The notes below the pieces were generated by a model. It ran no database searches. It worked only from the letters and a program-made list of their open reading frames with translations, and had not been told where the DNA came from. A DNA stretch of 64,000 bases, taken from JAEZBP01 sp963832725. GTDB lineage: Bacteria > Myxococcota_A > Polyangia > Polyangiales > Sandaracinaceae. Both the position numbers and the translations under genes were made by a program. The stretch's first letter is position 1; each line of letters opens with the position of its first letter. Shown here piece after piece: positions 1 through 8,449 of this stretch. The DNA is taken from contig CAWHVG010000001.1 in NCBI GenBank assembly GCA_963832725.1, positions 930,001-994,000 of the forward strand, read 5' to 3'.

Positions 1-1273
1 ATGGCCAGCATCCGCGCGACCCGCGCCGCCGGCTGGGCGCCGCCGACCTTGACGATGTCCCGTATCGTCGCGCCGTCCAGCAGCTCCATCGCGTAGTAGA
101 GCGTCCCCTCCTCCGTGCGGCCGTAGTCGTAGACCGTGACGGTGTTGGGGTGGGTGAGGCGGCTCGTGGTGCGCACCTCGCGCTCGAAGCGCTCGAGCTC
201 TTCGCCGGTCGCGATTGGGGGCGGATGAGCTTGACCGCGGTCGGCCGTCGCAAGAGCGCGTGCGAGGCCTCGTAGACGACGCCCATGCCGCCCTCCCCGA
301 TCTTGTCGCCGAGGGTGTACGGGCCGAGGCGGCGGACCGACTCCAGCTCGTCCTCGAGCGCGCGCACCGTCCGGGTGTGGGCGACCTCGCGAGCCTCCAC
401 CGCCAGCTCGATGCGATTGGTGAGCGCGAGCGCGAGCAGGAGCATCTCGAGGAGGTTTGCGAGGCAGAGGGTCCGCCCCGTGACGCCCAGGTCCGCGCCC
501 CACGTCACCTCGGCCGCGGACCAGAGCACCACGCCGAGCAACGGGAGCCAGGCGGTCAGGTAGATGCGCGAGGCGCGAAAGCCGCGGCGCCACGCGTCCA
601 CCCCCAGGCCGATCACGAAGGGCACCAAGGGCAGAGCCGCCGCCGCCACGACCACCTCCGCGACGCGGGCGTCGAGCGCGGGCAACGCGGTGAGCGAGAA
701 GAGACCGAGACCGAGCGAGGCGCCGAAGGACGCCGAAGCCAGCCGCGAGCGCCGCGCGTGGACGCGGAGGAAGGCGAGGGCGAACGCGAGGGCGAGGGCG
801 AGGGCCGCCCCGGATGCGGCGTGGTTGATGTGCGTGCGGAGCGCGAAGCTCCGGTCGAGCCCGAGGAGCGCCGCGCTGTTGTCGAAGTAGGTCGAGTAGA
901 CGACGGTCAGGGCGGCGCCGAGGCTCGCGTAGAGCAGGAAGCTCACCTGCCGGGTCGGCACGAACGAGAGCCCGTTGTAGGCGGCGAGGAAGGCCAGCGC
1001 TCCCATGAACGCCAGATCGAGCCCGCCGCCGGGCTCGGTGGCGGGGGCCGGGAGCGCCCCCGCGAAGGTGGCGACGGCCGCCGCGACCATCCCCAGCCCG
1101 GCCACCGTCGCGACCGCCGCGACCACGATCACCCGGCGATCGACGAACGCGAGCGGGCGCGTCGACGCGCGGCGGCGGTCGGCCAAGCGCGGAGCGAGCT
1201 CGGGCGGGAGACCGGCATGGTCTCCGGTGTCATAGCGTCGGGGCGGCGCCGCGGCATTCCTGAGCGGGAACAT
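1..1273 (-). CDS. Membrane receptor-type Ser/Thr protein kinase, 3' part beyond window edge
   Basis: Starts at ATG 1273 and runs off the left edge. Residues from about 48 to 290 are a chain of hydrophobic segments (the first is VIVVAAVATVAGLGMVAAAV) resembling a 7TM sensor module. A short charged linker follows, then a protein kinase domain with glycine loop GEGGMGVVYEA near residue 325 and the ATP-binding Lys in AVKLIRP. The likely role is a membrane-sensing kinase phosphorylating cytoplasmic Ser/Thr targets; the stimulus is unknown. One base is missing near 217, after which the kinase continues in another frame (VYDYGRTEEGTLYYAMELL). This looks like a sequence error. The catalytic loop lies outside the window. 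The kinase call is firm; the 7TM family assignment is inference. Confidence 0.85.
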   Translation of the reverse strand, partial: MFPLRNAAAPPRRYDTGDHAGLPPELAPRLADRRRASTRPLAFVDRRVIVVAAVATVAGLGMVAAAVATFAGALPAPATEPGGGLDLAFMGALAFLAAYNGLSFVPTRQVSFLLYASLGAALTVVYSTYFDNSAALLGLDRSFALRTHINHAASGAALALALAFALAFLRVHARRSRLASASFGASLGLGLFSLTALPALDARVAEVVVAAAALPLVPFVIGLGVDAWRRGFRASRIYLTAWLPLLGVVLWSAAEVTWGADLGVTGRTLCLANLLEMLLLALALTNRIELAVEAREVAHTRTVRALEDELESVRRLGPYTLGDKIGEGGMGVVYEASHALLRRPTAVKLIRPQSRPAKSSSASSARCAPRAASPTPTPSRSTTTAARRRGRSTTRWSCWTARRYGTSSRSAAPSRRRGSRGCWP

Positions 1274-1648
1274 GACGCCTGCCGCTCATCCCGCGGCCCG
1301 TGCTCACGCGGCGGCCCCGCCGTCCCCGCGGAACCCATCGTGCCGCTCGCCCTCGGGGCGCCGAGCGGAAGACGTTCGTCCTCGGCCTGATGGACCGCGT
1401 CGACGCCAACGACCGAACGCGCGCCCGACGTGCACGAGAGGGTCAGATGACAGCGTGACAGGGGCGCTCCGTCTCACGATCGGAGCCGGTGGCGCAGGAC
1501 GAGCTCGACTGTCTGCACCGCTCGTGCGCGGAACGCCGCTCCGCAGGCCGATTCGTCGACCGGATGGACTGCGTCGACGCAAACGACCGGACGCGCAGGA
1601 GCGAGACGCGCGCGGCGGTCGGCACGACGCTCGATCGTCGCTCTCGTC
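1274..1648. other. Gene-free stretch upstream of the kinase
   Basis: About 375 bases between two leftward genes. No convincing open frame. It holds the spaced 34-bp direct repeat annotated separately and should contain the kinase promoter, which I cannot identify. Confidence 0.5.
1389..1596. repeat. 34-bp imperfect direct repeat pair
   Basis: The 34-base sequence at 1389-1422 recurs at 1563-1596 with three mismatches, both beginning GATGGAC and containing GCGTCGACGC, 174 bases apart. Both copies lie in the upstream region of the kinase gene. Function unknown. Confidence 0.75.
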
Positions 1649-3167
1649 TCAGCGACGGCGCCGAATGATGAAAGCGCCCGCGAGCGCCGCCATGACGGAC
1701 CAGCCGAGCGCGCCCGGGGACCGCGATCCGGCGGCCGAACAGCTCGCGCATCCTCCTCCGTGCGCTGCCGCCGGCGGCGGCGTGTTGGAGCGCTGCGACG
1801 GAGCCGGATCGGCGGGCGCGCCGGCCGGCGCCGCCAGCGCGGGGACGTCCTCCGCCAGGTAGCTGCTCAGGTTCCTGCCACCGGCGACGAAGCCGATGTT
1901 GGTCGCGGCCTGCGGCTGCCTCGCGGCCGGCGGCGCGTCCGCGGGCGGGCCTCCCCACCGACCGCGGATCGGCGACTCGCACTCGATCGGACCCTCCCAC
2001 GAATGGAGCATCACGTAGCGGCCCTGGAACTGATTGGTCGAGCTCGGCTGGGCGCCCCCTTCCGTCATGCGTCCTTCGTGATCCGGCATGCCTCGGCCGC
2101 CGATGATCGGGGGCGCGGCGCGGAAGACCAGGTCGTCGCCGAGGTGATCGCGCTGGTAGCGGTAGTGGAGCCGGGTCAGCATGAAGCCGTAGGGGTTGCC
2201 CGGCACGACGTCGGCGCCCAGCGTGGCCAGCTCGTCGGGGGTGAGCGCAGGGGTCGGGCACGGATCGCAGCTCGACGCGTCCCAGGAGTACTCGGTGACG
2301 ATGTGATCCGGGTTGCGCTCGAGCAGGCGGTCGAAGAGCGAGCTGTAGAAGGGCCCGAACTCGTTTCGCACCGCCTCCGAGACGAGGAGGTTGGTCGGGA
2401 TGGTGACGTTCTGGTAGTTCGCGACCTCGTAGCGCTGGTTGCGCGCCAGGATGTGGACGATGAGGTCCTGGGTGCCGGCGCTGTTGAGCAGCCCGAGGCG
2501 GACGGGGAGCGCGAACGATTCGGAGTCGTAGTGGAAGCGGAGCGGCGAGAGCACGGTGCGGCCGTCGACCCGGCGGACCCGCTCCACGTCGACGCTGGGC
2601 CACGAAGAACTTGGTGCCGCTCTCGACATAGGGCCGGAGCACCGGCTCGGCGCCGTCCGGGATGTGATAGCCCTCCTGCCGGAGCCAGGTGTCGAGGCCC
2701 GACGAGTCGCGCGCGCTCAGGATGACGATTCGGTACTCGCCGACCACGAACTCCGCCTCGACGGTGACGCCGAGGTCGCGCGACTCCTCCATCGGCGCGG
2801 CCGAGGAAGCGTAGAGGCCGCCGCCTGCGGCGCGGGCCGTCATCGGCATCGGCGGTGGCTGGTAGCAGGGGTCCATCTCCCAGTACTCGACGAGGCGCGG
2901 CGCGGCGAGCTCGTCGACGCGGTCGAAAATCGCCTGGGGGAGGGTCTTCACGTCGTCCTCGCTGAGCACGACCGGGACCGGGACGACCATCGCGAAGTTC
3001 TCCGGCGGCCCTTGGTAGTCGTTGCGCATCGAGAGCACGGTCCGGGTGCCGTCCCGCATCATCACGACCATGGTGGCGCTGTTGTAGAGGTCGGATCCCG
3101 CTCCGCCGACGTAGAAGCCGCAGAACGCGTGCGCCCGCGGCGCGGCAAAGAGCGCGATGGCCACCAT
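1649..3167 (-). CDS. DUF2330 surface protein with MYXO-CTERM-like anchor (one frameshift)
   Basis: Secreted protein of about 505 residues. The N-terminus MVAIALFAAPRAHAFCGFYV is a signal peptide followed by the cysteine-containing start typical of DUF2330 proteins. The C-terminus has CASC, a hydrophobic helix and a terminal RRRR cluster, which matches the MYXO-CTERM type of sorting signal. It is probably exported and retained at the cell surface; function is unknown in this family. One extra base in the GGG run at 2597-2599 splits the gene between TKFFVA and VDVERVRR; both halves are otherwise uninterrupted. ATG 3167 was chosen because the signal peptide begins there; a GTG one codon upstream is possible. 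Confidence 0.8.
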
Positions 3168-3658
3168 CACGGCCGCTAGTACGACGGACCGGAAGTTCGG
3201 TCCGTCGTACGTCGTGGGGTGGGGGCCCCGCTTGCGGGGGAGGGGGCGCTGCCCCCTCGACAAGCATGCTAGGACCGGCGCCCGACCGGCAGCTCGCGGG
3301 TGGGTTGGCGGGCGCGGCAACGAAACCCGGATCGAACTTCCGGGCGCCGGTACTAGTGATCGTCCTCGCATGTGTCTCTCCTCCCGGTCGGACGCTAACA
3401 CGCGCCATCGGACGCCGACGCGCCCGCCGAGCCTCTGACGCACGAGCGAGCGAAAGGGTTTGGAGAGGGGGCGGAAAGCTCGCGAGGATAGTCCGCAGGC
3501 TTCTCGAGCGGCGCGTGGCTCGAGCGCGAAGCGGTCCGGCTCCCGAGCGCGCGATGAGGCCGACACCGGAGGAATCGCCCACACGGCGCGGCTCGTGCAC
3601 TGGCCACCGGGCCTGCCGGAAAGTGGGCTCACGTTTCGCGGCGCCCTACCCTCGCGCC
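3168..3658. other. Divergent intergenic region rich in hairpins
   Basis: About 490 bases between DUF2330 (leftward) and corA (rightward). It contains the perfect hairpin at 3179-3210, a G-run segment with GGGGGCGCTGCCCCC-type pairing near 3236-3262, an AGCATGCT palindrome near 3265, and an inverse copy (GAACTTCCGG) of the hairpin stem near 3337. No gene seen. Both divergent promoters should be here. Confidence 0.5.
3179..3210 (-). promoter_or_regulatory. Perfect 13-bp inverted repeat just before the DUF2330 start
   Basis: GTACGACGGACCG at 3179-3191 pairs perfectly with CGGTCCGTCGTAC at 3198-3210 around a 6-base loop. It ends 12 bases upstream of the DUF2330 ATG, so it could be an operator or a leader hairpin hiding the ribosome site. 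The symmetry is certain; the function is inference. Confidence 0.6.
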
Positions 3659-4636
3659 GTGGCCATCCGGATCCAAGCGGTCCACGCGTCGGACGAGAGC
3701 ACGCTCCTGACCCCGAGCGTCGACGAGCTCCCGCGGCTCGTCGCCGATCCCGAGGTGATGGTGTGGGTCGACATCGACGCGCAGAGCGCCGAAGCGCATC
3801 GCATCCTCGCCGAGGTCTTCGGTATCCACCCGCTCTTGATCGAGGACGCGTTCGCCGACGCGCCGACGCCGAAGATCGAGGAGTCGGACGAGTACCTCTA
3901 CTTGATCGTGCACGGGCTCACCGACCGGGACCCGAGCGATGGCGAGGTGAACACGGCCGACTTCGACATCTTCCTCGGTAAGACCTGGCTGGTGACCTTC
4001 TATCGCTTCCCGTTCTCGGCGATGAAGGATGCCCGGGAGTCGTTGAAACGCGATCCCAGCCTGCTCGCGCGCGGTCCGGCCGTGCTCGCGCATAGGATGA
4101 TCGACAAGAGCGTCGACGAATTCTTGCCGCTGATGGAGAACCTCGACTCCGAGATCGACGGGATCGAGGAGGCGACCGTACGCCGGCCGGACGCTGCGCT
4201 CCTCGAGCGTATCTTCCGCATGAAGCACTCGCTGCAGCGCATCCGCCGAGTGGGCTTACACCAGCGGCTGCTCCTCGGTCGACTGGCGCGCGGCGACGTC
4301 CCGTTCATCCCGGAGGACATCCAGCCCTTCTTCAGCGACATCTACGATCACATGGTGAAGGTGACCGATCTCAACGACGTCTATCTGGACCTGACCAGCT
4401 CGTCCATGGACGCGTTCTTGGGCATCCAATCCCATCGTCTCAACGAAGTGATGCGCATCCTGACGGTGATCTCGACGTTGATGCTTCCCCTGAACTTCAT
4501 CGCGGGCTTCTATGGCATGAACTTCGAGCACATGCCCGGCGTGCACTGGGAATACGGCTACGAGACGGCGATGGCGGCGATGGTCGCGATCGCCATCGGA
4601 ATGTTCGTCTTCTTCAAGCGGCGACACTGGCTCTAA
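3659..4636 (+). CDS. corA: CorA-type magnesium/cobalt transporter
   Basis: A 325-residue CorA-family channel for divalent cations in the inner membrane. The long acidic and helical cytoplasmic domain is followed by two C-terminal membrane helices, with the signature YGMNFEHMPG near residue 285 between them and a basic tail (KRRHWL). GTG 3659 was chosen because it begins the conserved N-terminal domain (VAIRIQAVHAS); an upstream ATG in frame at about 3554 is possible. Single gene, no operon partner. Its TAA stop lies in the left boundary of a foldback element (4634-4801), so the element may have replaced the original end of the gene. Confidence 0.92.
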   Translation: MAIRIQAVHASDESTLLTPSVDELPRLVADPEVMVWVDIDAQSAEAHRILAEVFGIHPLLIEDAFADAPTPKIEESDEYLYLIVHGLTDRDPSDGEVNTADFDIFLGKTWLVTFYRFPFSAMKDARESLKRDPSLLARGPAVLAHRMIDKSVDEFLPLMENLDSEIDGIEEATVRRPDAALLERIFRMKHSLQRIRRVGLHQRLLLGRLARGDVPFIPEDIQPFFSDIYDHMVKVTDLNDVYLDLTSSSMDAFLGIQSHRLNEVMRILTVISTLMLPLNFIAGFYGMNFEHMPGVHWEYGYETAMAAMVAIAIGMFVFFKRRHWL

Positions 4637-4801
4637 GTGACTGGTGTCAAACGACGCCCGAAGGATTTCCGAGCGCGATAGGTCTGGATCGTCGTTCGGC
4701 CCGACGACGAAATGCTGAAGCATTTTGGAGGAGGGACGGGCGGCGAGACGGGCCTGTCCCGCCGGAAAGACGAGGAGCGCTCGTTCGACACCAGCCACCT
4801 A
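4634..4801. mobile_element. Foldback MITE-like element, copy C (168 bp)
   Basis: Bounded by TA at each end. Terminal inverted repeats are AGTGACTGGTGTCAAACGA on the left and, read inward from the right, GGTGGCTGGTGTCGAACGA. The centre (about 4712-4727) is the palindrome AAATGC-TGAA-GCATTT followed by TGGAGGAGG. It fills the space between the convergent ends of corA and pyrD and carries the corA stop codon at its left edge. No coding capacity. The central motif relates it to copies A, B, D and E; its ends differ from theirs but match the fragment at 22565. Confidence 0.7.
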
Positions 4802-4815
4802 GATCGAGAGCCGGC

Positions 4816-5934
4816 TCACGCTCGCGTGGGCGCGGACGCTCCGGCGGCGTCGACGTCCTTGCCGACGGCGTCTTGAACCCGCTCGTAGCCGGCCCTCCGC
4901 GCGCGCTCCGCCAACCCGAGGGCGATGTCGCGCGGAGAGAGCGGGCCGCCGTAGATGAACCCGGTGTAGAGCTGGAGCAGGGACGCGCCGGCCAGGATGC
5001 GCTCCCAGGCGTCGTCCGCGTCCTCGATGCCGCCGACGCCGATCAACACCAACTCCTCGCCCGCGCGGCGGCGGAGGCGGCGCAGCACCTCCAGCGAGCG
5101 CGCTTTGAGCGGCGCGCCGCTCAGGCCTCCCGCCCCGCACGCGCCCACCTTCTCCGGCGAGCTCCGGAGCCCTTCGCGGCCGGTGGTGGTGTTGGTGGCC
5201 ACGATCCCGTCCAGCCCCAGCTCCAGCGCGAGATCGGCCACGGCGTCGACGTCCTCGTCGCTGAGATCGGGCGCGATCTTCACCAGGAGCGGCGGCGCGC
5301 TCCGGCAGGTGCGCTCGGCCGCCTCGCGGACGGCGGCCAGGATCGGGCGCAGCTTCTCCACCGCCTGCAGATCGCGCAGCCCCGGCGTGTTGGGCGAGCT
5401 GACGTTGACGACGAGGTAGTCGGCGAAGCACGCCAATCGCTCGGCGCTCAGCGCGTAGTCGGCCGCCGCCTCGGTCTCGGGCGTCACCTTGCTCTTCCCG
5501 ATGTTCACGCCGACCGGGACCCGCCGTGGGCGCGAAAGGCGCGGCGCCGCGTCCGCCGAGCCGCGGTTGTTGAAGCCCATCCGGTTCACGAGGGCGCGGT
5601 CTTCCGGCAGCCTGAACATGCGCGGCTTGTCGTTTCCGGGCTGCGCGTGGGCGGTCAGCGTGCCGACCTCCACGAACCCGAACCCGAGCCGCGCCAGCGC
5701 CTCCACGCCGACGGCGTCCTTGTCGAACCCGGCGGCCAGGCCGATGGGGCTGGCGAAGGTCTGGCCCAGCACGCGCATGGTGAGGGTCGGATCCCGCGGC
5801 CGCGTGATCGCCTCGCCGAGCGGGCCCACGAAGGGCACCGCCATCGCCGCCCGCAATCCACCGAAGCCCACGCGGTGCGCCGCCTCGGGCGGGAGCGCGA
5901 AGAGGAGCGGGCGGATCAGAGCGCGGTAGAGCAT
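4816..5934 (-). CDS. pyrD: Dihydroorotate dehydrogenase (quinone), class 2
   Basis: A 372-residue PyrD that oxidises dihydroorotate to orotate in pyrimidine synthesis, passing electrons to quinone at the membrane. Family motifs are present in order: AAGFDKDA, NRMGFNNRG, VNVSSPNTPGLRDLQ with the catalytic Ser context of class 2 enzymes, ATNTT, GGLSGAPL and a C-terminal phosphate-binding GVGGI. The N-terminal helix MLYRALIRPLLFALPPE is the membrane-associated part of class 2. ATG 5934 gives the normal length. Last gene of a leftward group after the nuclease-like gene and the flavoprotein; 58 bases separate it from the latter. Confidence 0.95.
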   Translation of the reverse strand: MLYRALIRPLLFALPPEAAHRVGFGGLRAAMAVPFVGPLGEAITRPRDPTLTMRVLGQTFASPIGLAAGFDKDAVGVEALARLGFGFVEVGTLTAHAQPGNDKPRMFRLPEDRALVNRMGFNNRGSADAAPRLSRPRRVPVGVNIGKSKVTPETEAAADYALSAERLACFADYLVVNVSSPNTPGLRDLQAVEKLRPILAAVREAAERTCRSAPPLLVKIAPDLSDEDVDAVADLALELGLDGIVATNTTTGREGLRSSPEKVGACGAGGLSGAPLKARSLEVLRRLRRRAGEELVLIGVGGIEDADDAWERILAGASLLQLYTGFIYGGPLSPRDIALGLAERARRAGYERVQDAVGKDVDAAGASAPTRA

Positions 5935-5992
5935 GGGCGGGGCTCCGACGAAGGCAGGCCGCGGGTCATCACGTGCAAGAGATAGGAGCCCA

Positions 5993-7159
5993 TCAGCGAG
6001 GGCATGTGGCTCGCCAGTCGGCCGTACGCTTCCGCCCGCTCTCCGCCAGCGCGCGAAAGCGCGGCAAGGCGAAGAGGACGCGGAGCCAGCGGGGGCCCTT
6101 CGGTCCGTAGAGCATGTCGGCGAGGTAGCGCTGAAAGCGCAGGTTCTTGCCCTCGGCCGTCCGCGTGAAGCCGCGCTCGTAGCCGGACACGCAATCCAGG
6201 CCGCGATCGAGCGCGTCTTTGAGACGGCCGGCGGCGTACCCGGCGTGCTGGAGCGCGGGCGCGATGCCCTCGCCGAGGAGCGGATCGATGCCGTAGGCCT
6301 CGCCCACCAGGACAAGCCCCGGTCGCGCGCCGCGGGTCTTCCCGTCGAGGTAGCGCTCGGGCCAGCCCGCGATCTTGTCCTCGACGCGTCGAAAGCCGCT
6401 TCGCGTGGCGAAGCGCTCGGTCCAGTCGCGAAGCGCGCTGCCGGGGACGCGACCCCGGCCGTCCATGACGCCGATCTTCCAGCGCCGCGCGCCCGACGGG
6501 CTCGGGTACGGGAAGATCCAGGCGTAGCCGGGGATGCCGTCGAGGACCGGATCGAAATCGAAGTAGAGCCGCGAAGGATCGGGCTCGGCGTCGACCGCTT
6601 CGTAGACCGCCTCCACCAAGCGGCCGGTGATCCCGCCTTGGAGACCCGAGGCTCGGCGGCTGATGCCGCACGCGCCGTCCGCGCCGGCCACCCAGTCGAA
6701 GCGCTCCGATACGTCTCGGCCGCTCTTGACGGTCCAGCCTTCGACGGCGGGCTCGAGCGCGCTCACGGCCGTCGCCTCGCGCACCTCGACGCCGCGCGTC
6801 TTCACCGCGGCGAGCAGGGCGTCGTCGAGCACGGCGCGGTCGTAGATCCACTGGCCGCCGCGCTCGACGATGTCGAGGCTCCCGAGCTCGGAGTGGAACG
6901 TGAGGCCGCCGGTACGTACGCCGCCCTCCGGCTCGCCAATCAGCGCCGAAAGCGCCTCGGTGCCGCGGACGGTGAGCGCGCCGCCGCAGAGCTTCGGACG
7001 GGGGAAGCGCGCCTTGTCGAAGACGACGAGATCCGCCGGCTCCACGCCCCGCTCGACGAGCCCGAGCGCGAGCGCGCTGCCGGCCGGTCCGCCTCCGATG
7101 ATCGCGTATCCGTCGAGCCACGACGGGCGCGAGGATAGGACAGCGCTCTCGGGGGTCAA
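5993..7159 (-). CDS. Geranylgeranyl-reductase-family FAD oxidoreductase
   Basis: A 388-residue flavoprotein with the dinucleotide-binding motif GGGPAGSALA near the N-terminus, a PKLCGGALT motif typical of the geranylgeranyl/digeranylgeranyl reductase family, a DWVAGADGA segment and the FAD ribityl-binding VLVGEAYGIDPLLGEGI. It probably reduces or hydroxylates a lipid or isoprenoid substrate; the substrate cannot be told. TTG 7159 was chosen because it overlaps the upstream gene's stop as TTGA, the coupling used throughout this window, and no ATG or GTG is available before the FAD motif. It is followed by pyrD. Confidence 0.82.
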   Translation of the reverse strand: MTPESAVLSSRPSWLDGYAIIGGGPAGSALALGLVERGVEPADLVVFDKARFPRPKLCGGALTVRGTEALSALIGEPEGGVRTGGLTFHSELGSLDIVERGGQWIYDRAVLDDALLAAVKTRGVEVREATAVSALEPAVEGWTVKSGRDVSERFDWVAGADGACGISRRASGLQGGITGRLVEAVYEAVDAEPDPSRLYFDFDPVLDGIPGYAWIFPYPSPSGARRWKIGVMDGRGRVPGSALRDWTERFATRSGFRRVEDKIAGWPERYLDGKTRGARPGLVLVGEAYGIDPLLGEGIAPALQHAGYAAGRLKDALDRGLDCVSGYERGFTRTAEGKNLRFQRYLADMLYGPKGPRWLRVLFALPRFRALAESGRKRTADWRATCPR

Positions 7160-8437
7160 TCGGAGGCGCGGTGCGCGGCCCCCGACGCGTCGAGCTCGAG
7201 GGTGATGGGGCAGTGATCGCTCAGCGCGTCGAGCATCGGCGGGTGCGCGCCGCGCGGGAGGCGGCAGCGATGGCGCGCGCAGGGCCCGTGGACTTCGACG
7301 CGGGCGGCGCGCAGCGAGGGCGTCGCCAGCGCGTGATCCAGCAGCACGCCGTGAGCTCGGGTAGATCTCCGTGCACGCCACCGAAGGCGCCGCACGCCGC
7401 AGCGCAGGCGCCAGGCGGGCGTCCAGCGCCGCGATCTCCGACTCGGCGTCCAGTCCGCCCGCACAGTCGGAGCAGCCCATCGTGTTGAAGTCGCCGACGA
7501 CGAGCACGTCCGGATCGCTCGATGCCGAGGAGCGCGCGGCGGCGAGCAGCGCCTCCTCGCTGCGAACGCGGTTTCGGTGGTCGCGCGCCGTCTCGCCGGA
7601 GTCGAGGTGCACGACCACCGCCGAGAGATCGAGCCCGGACCGAAAGCGCAGGTACACCATCAGGCCCGGACGCAGGTTCCCGCGGCAGCCACCGAGCGGC
7701 CCGACCTCGTCGAGCTGCCGATCACGGACCAGCGCGACCCGCGAGGTGTCGACGAGCCAGCCGACGTGCTGCCGGCCGTCGCGCGGACAGCGATCGAAGC
7801 GCGCTTCCCAATGACCGCCGGTCAGCGCGTCCAGGCGCGCGCGCAGCCGCTCGACGGCGGCCTCGCCACGCTCGTGGAGGAGGATCTCCTGCAGCGCCAC
7901 CGCGTCGACGCGCATCGTCGCGATCAGGCAAGCCACCCAGCCGACGTCGGTCGGGTGATCGCTCGGGCCGTGCGACGAGCCGTCTGGGAACCAGCGGAGG
8001 TTCCAGCTCGCGATGCGCGGATGATCCGGATCCCGCGCCGGCGCATCCCCGAGCCGAGCCAGACACGCCTGCCGCGACGACCACGGATCGAGCGGCGCCG
8101 GATCGACGTCCTCGTCCGCGACGTAGCGGCGGGTGATCCAGCCCTGCCTGCCGCCGCGATCGCGAACCTCCAGCCAGCGGTGATCGCCCGACCAGCGGAG
8201 CACCTCCACTTCGATGCGATCGGGAAGCCGACCCGTCATGGCGCGCGAGCGTTCCTCGGGGTGGAGCGGTACGCCGGCGGGGTTGGTGGCCCGCAATACG
8301 ATGCGGGGCGGCTCCTGGGCGCGGGCCGGATCGTCGCAAGCGGCGAGACCGAGCGCGAGCGCGACGAGGGGCAGCCATTTTTTCGAGAGAGAGGTGTAAG
8401 CGGCGCGAGTCAGCCGCGTTGTCCCGCCGACATGCAC
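7156..8437 (-). CDS. Secreted endonuclease/exonuclease/phosphatase-family lipoprotein (one frameshift)
   Basis: About 426 residues. A hydrophobic leader ends in LALGLAAC, a lipobox, so it is probably anchored in the envelope. An SH3-like segment follows (HRWLEVRDRGGRQGWI), then an EEP-fold domain with ASWNLRWF, ALQEILL (metal-binding Glu), VVVHLDSG, VVGDFNT and a final SDHCPI histidine motif. The likely role is a metal-dependent phosphodiesterase or nuclease outside the cytoplasm. A net one-base gain near 7355 shifts the frame before LLDHALATPS. Start is uncertain: GTG 8437 avoids overlap with the divergent gene at 8450; ATG 8464 is also in frame. The stop overlaps the start of the next gene. 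Confidence 0.75.
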
Positions 8438-8449
8438 ACGGAGGGAGCG

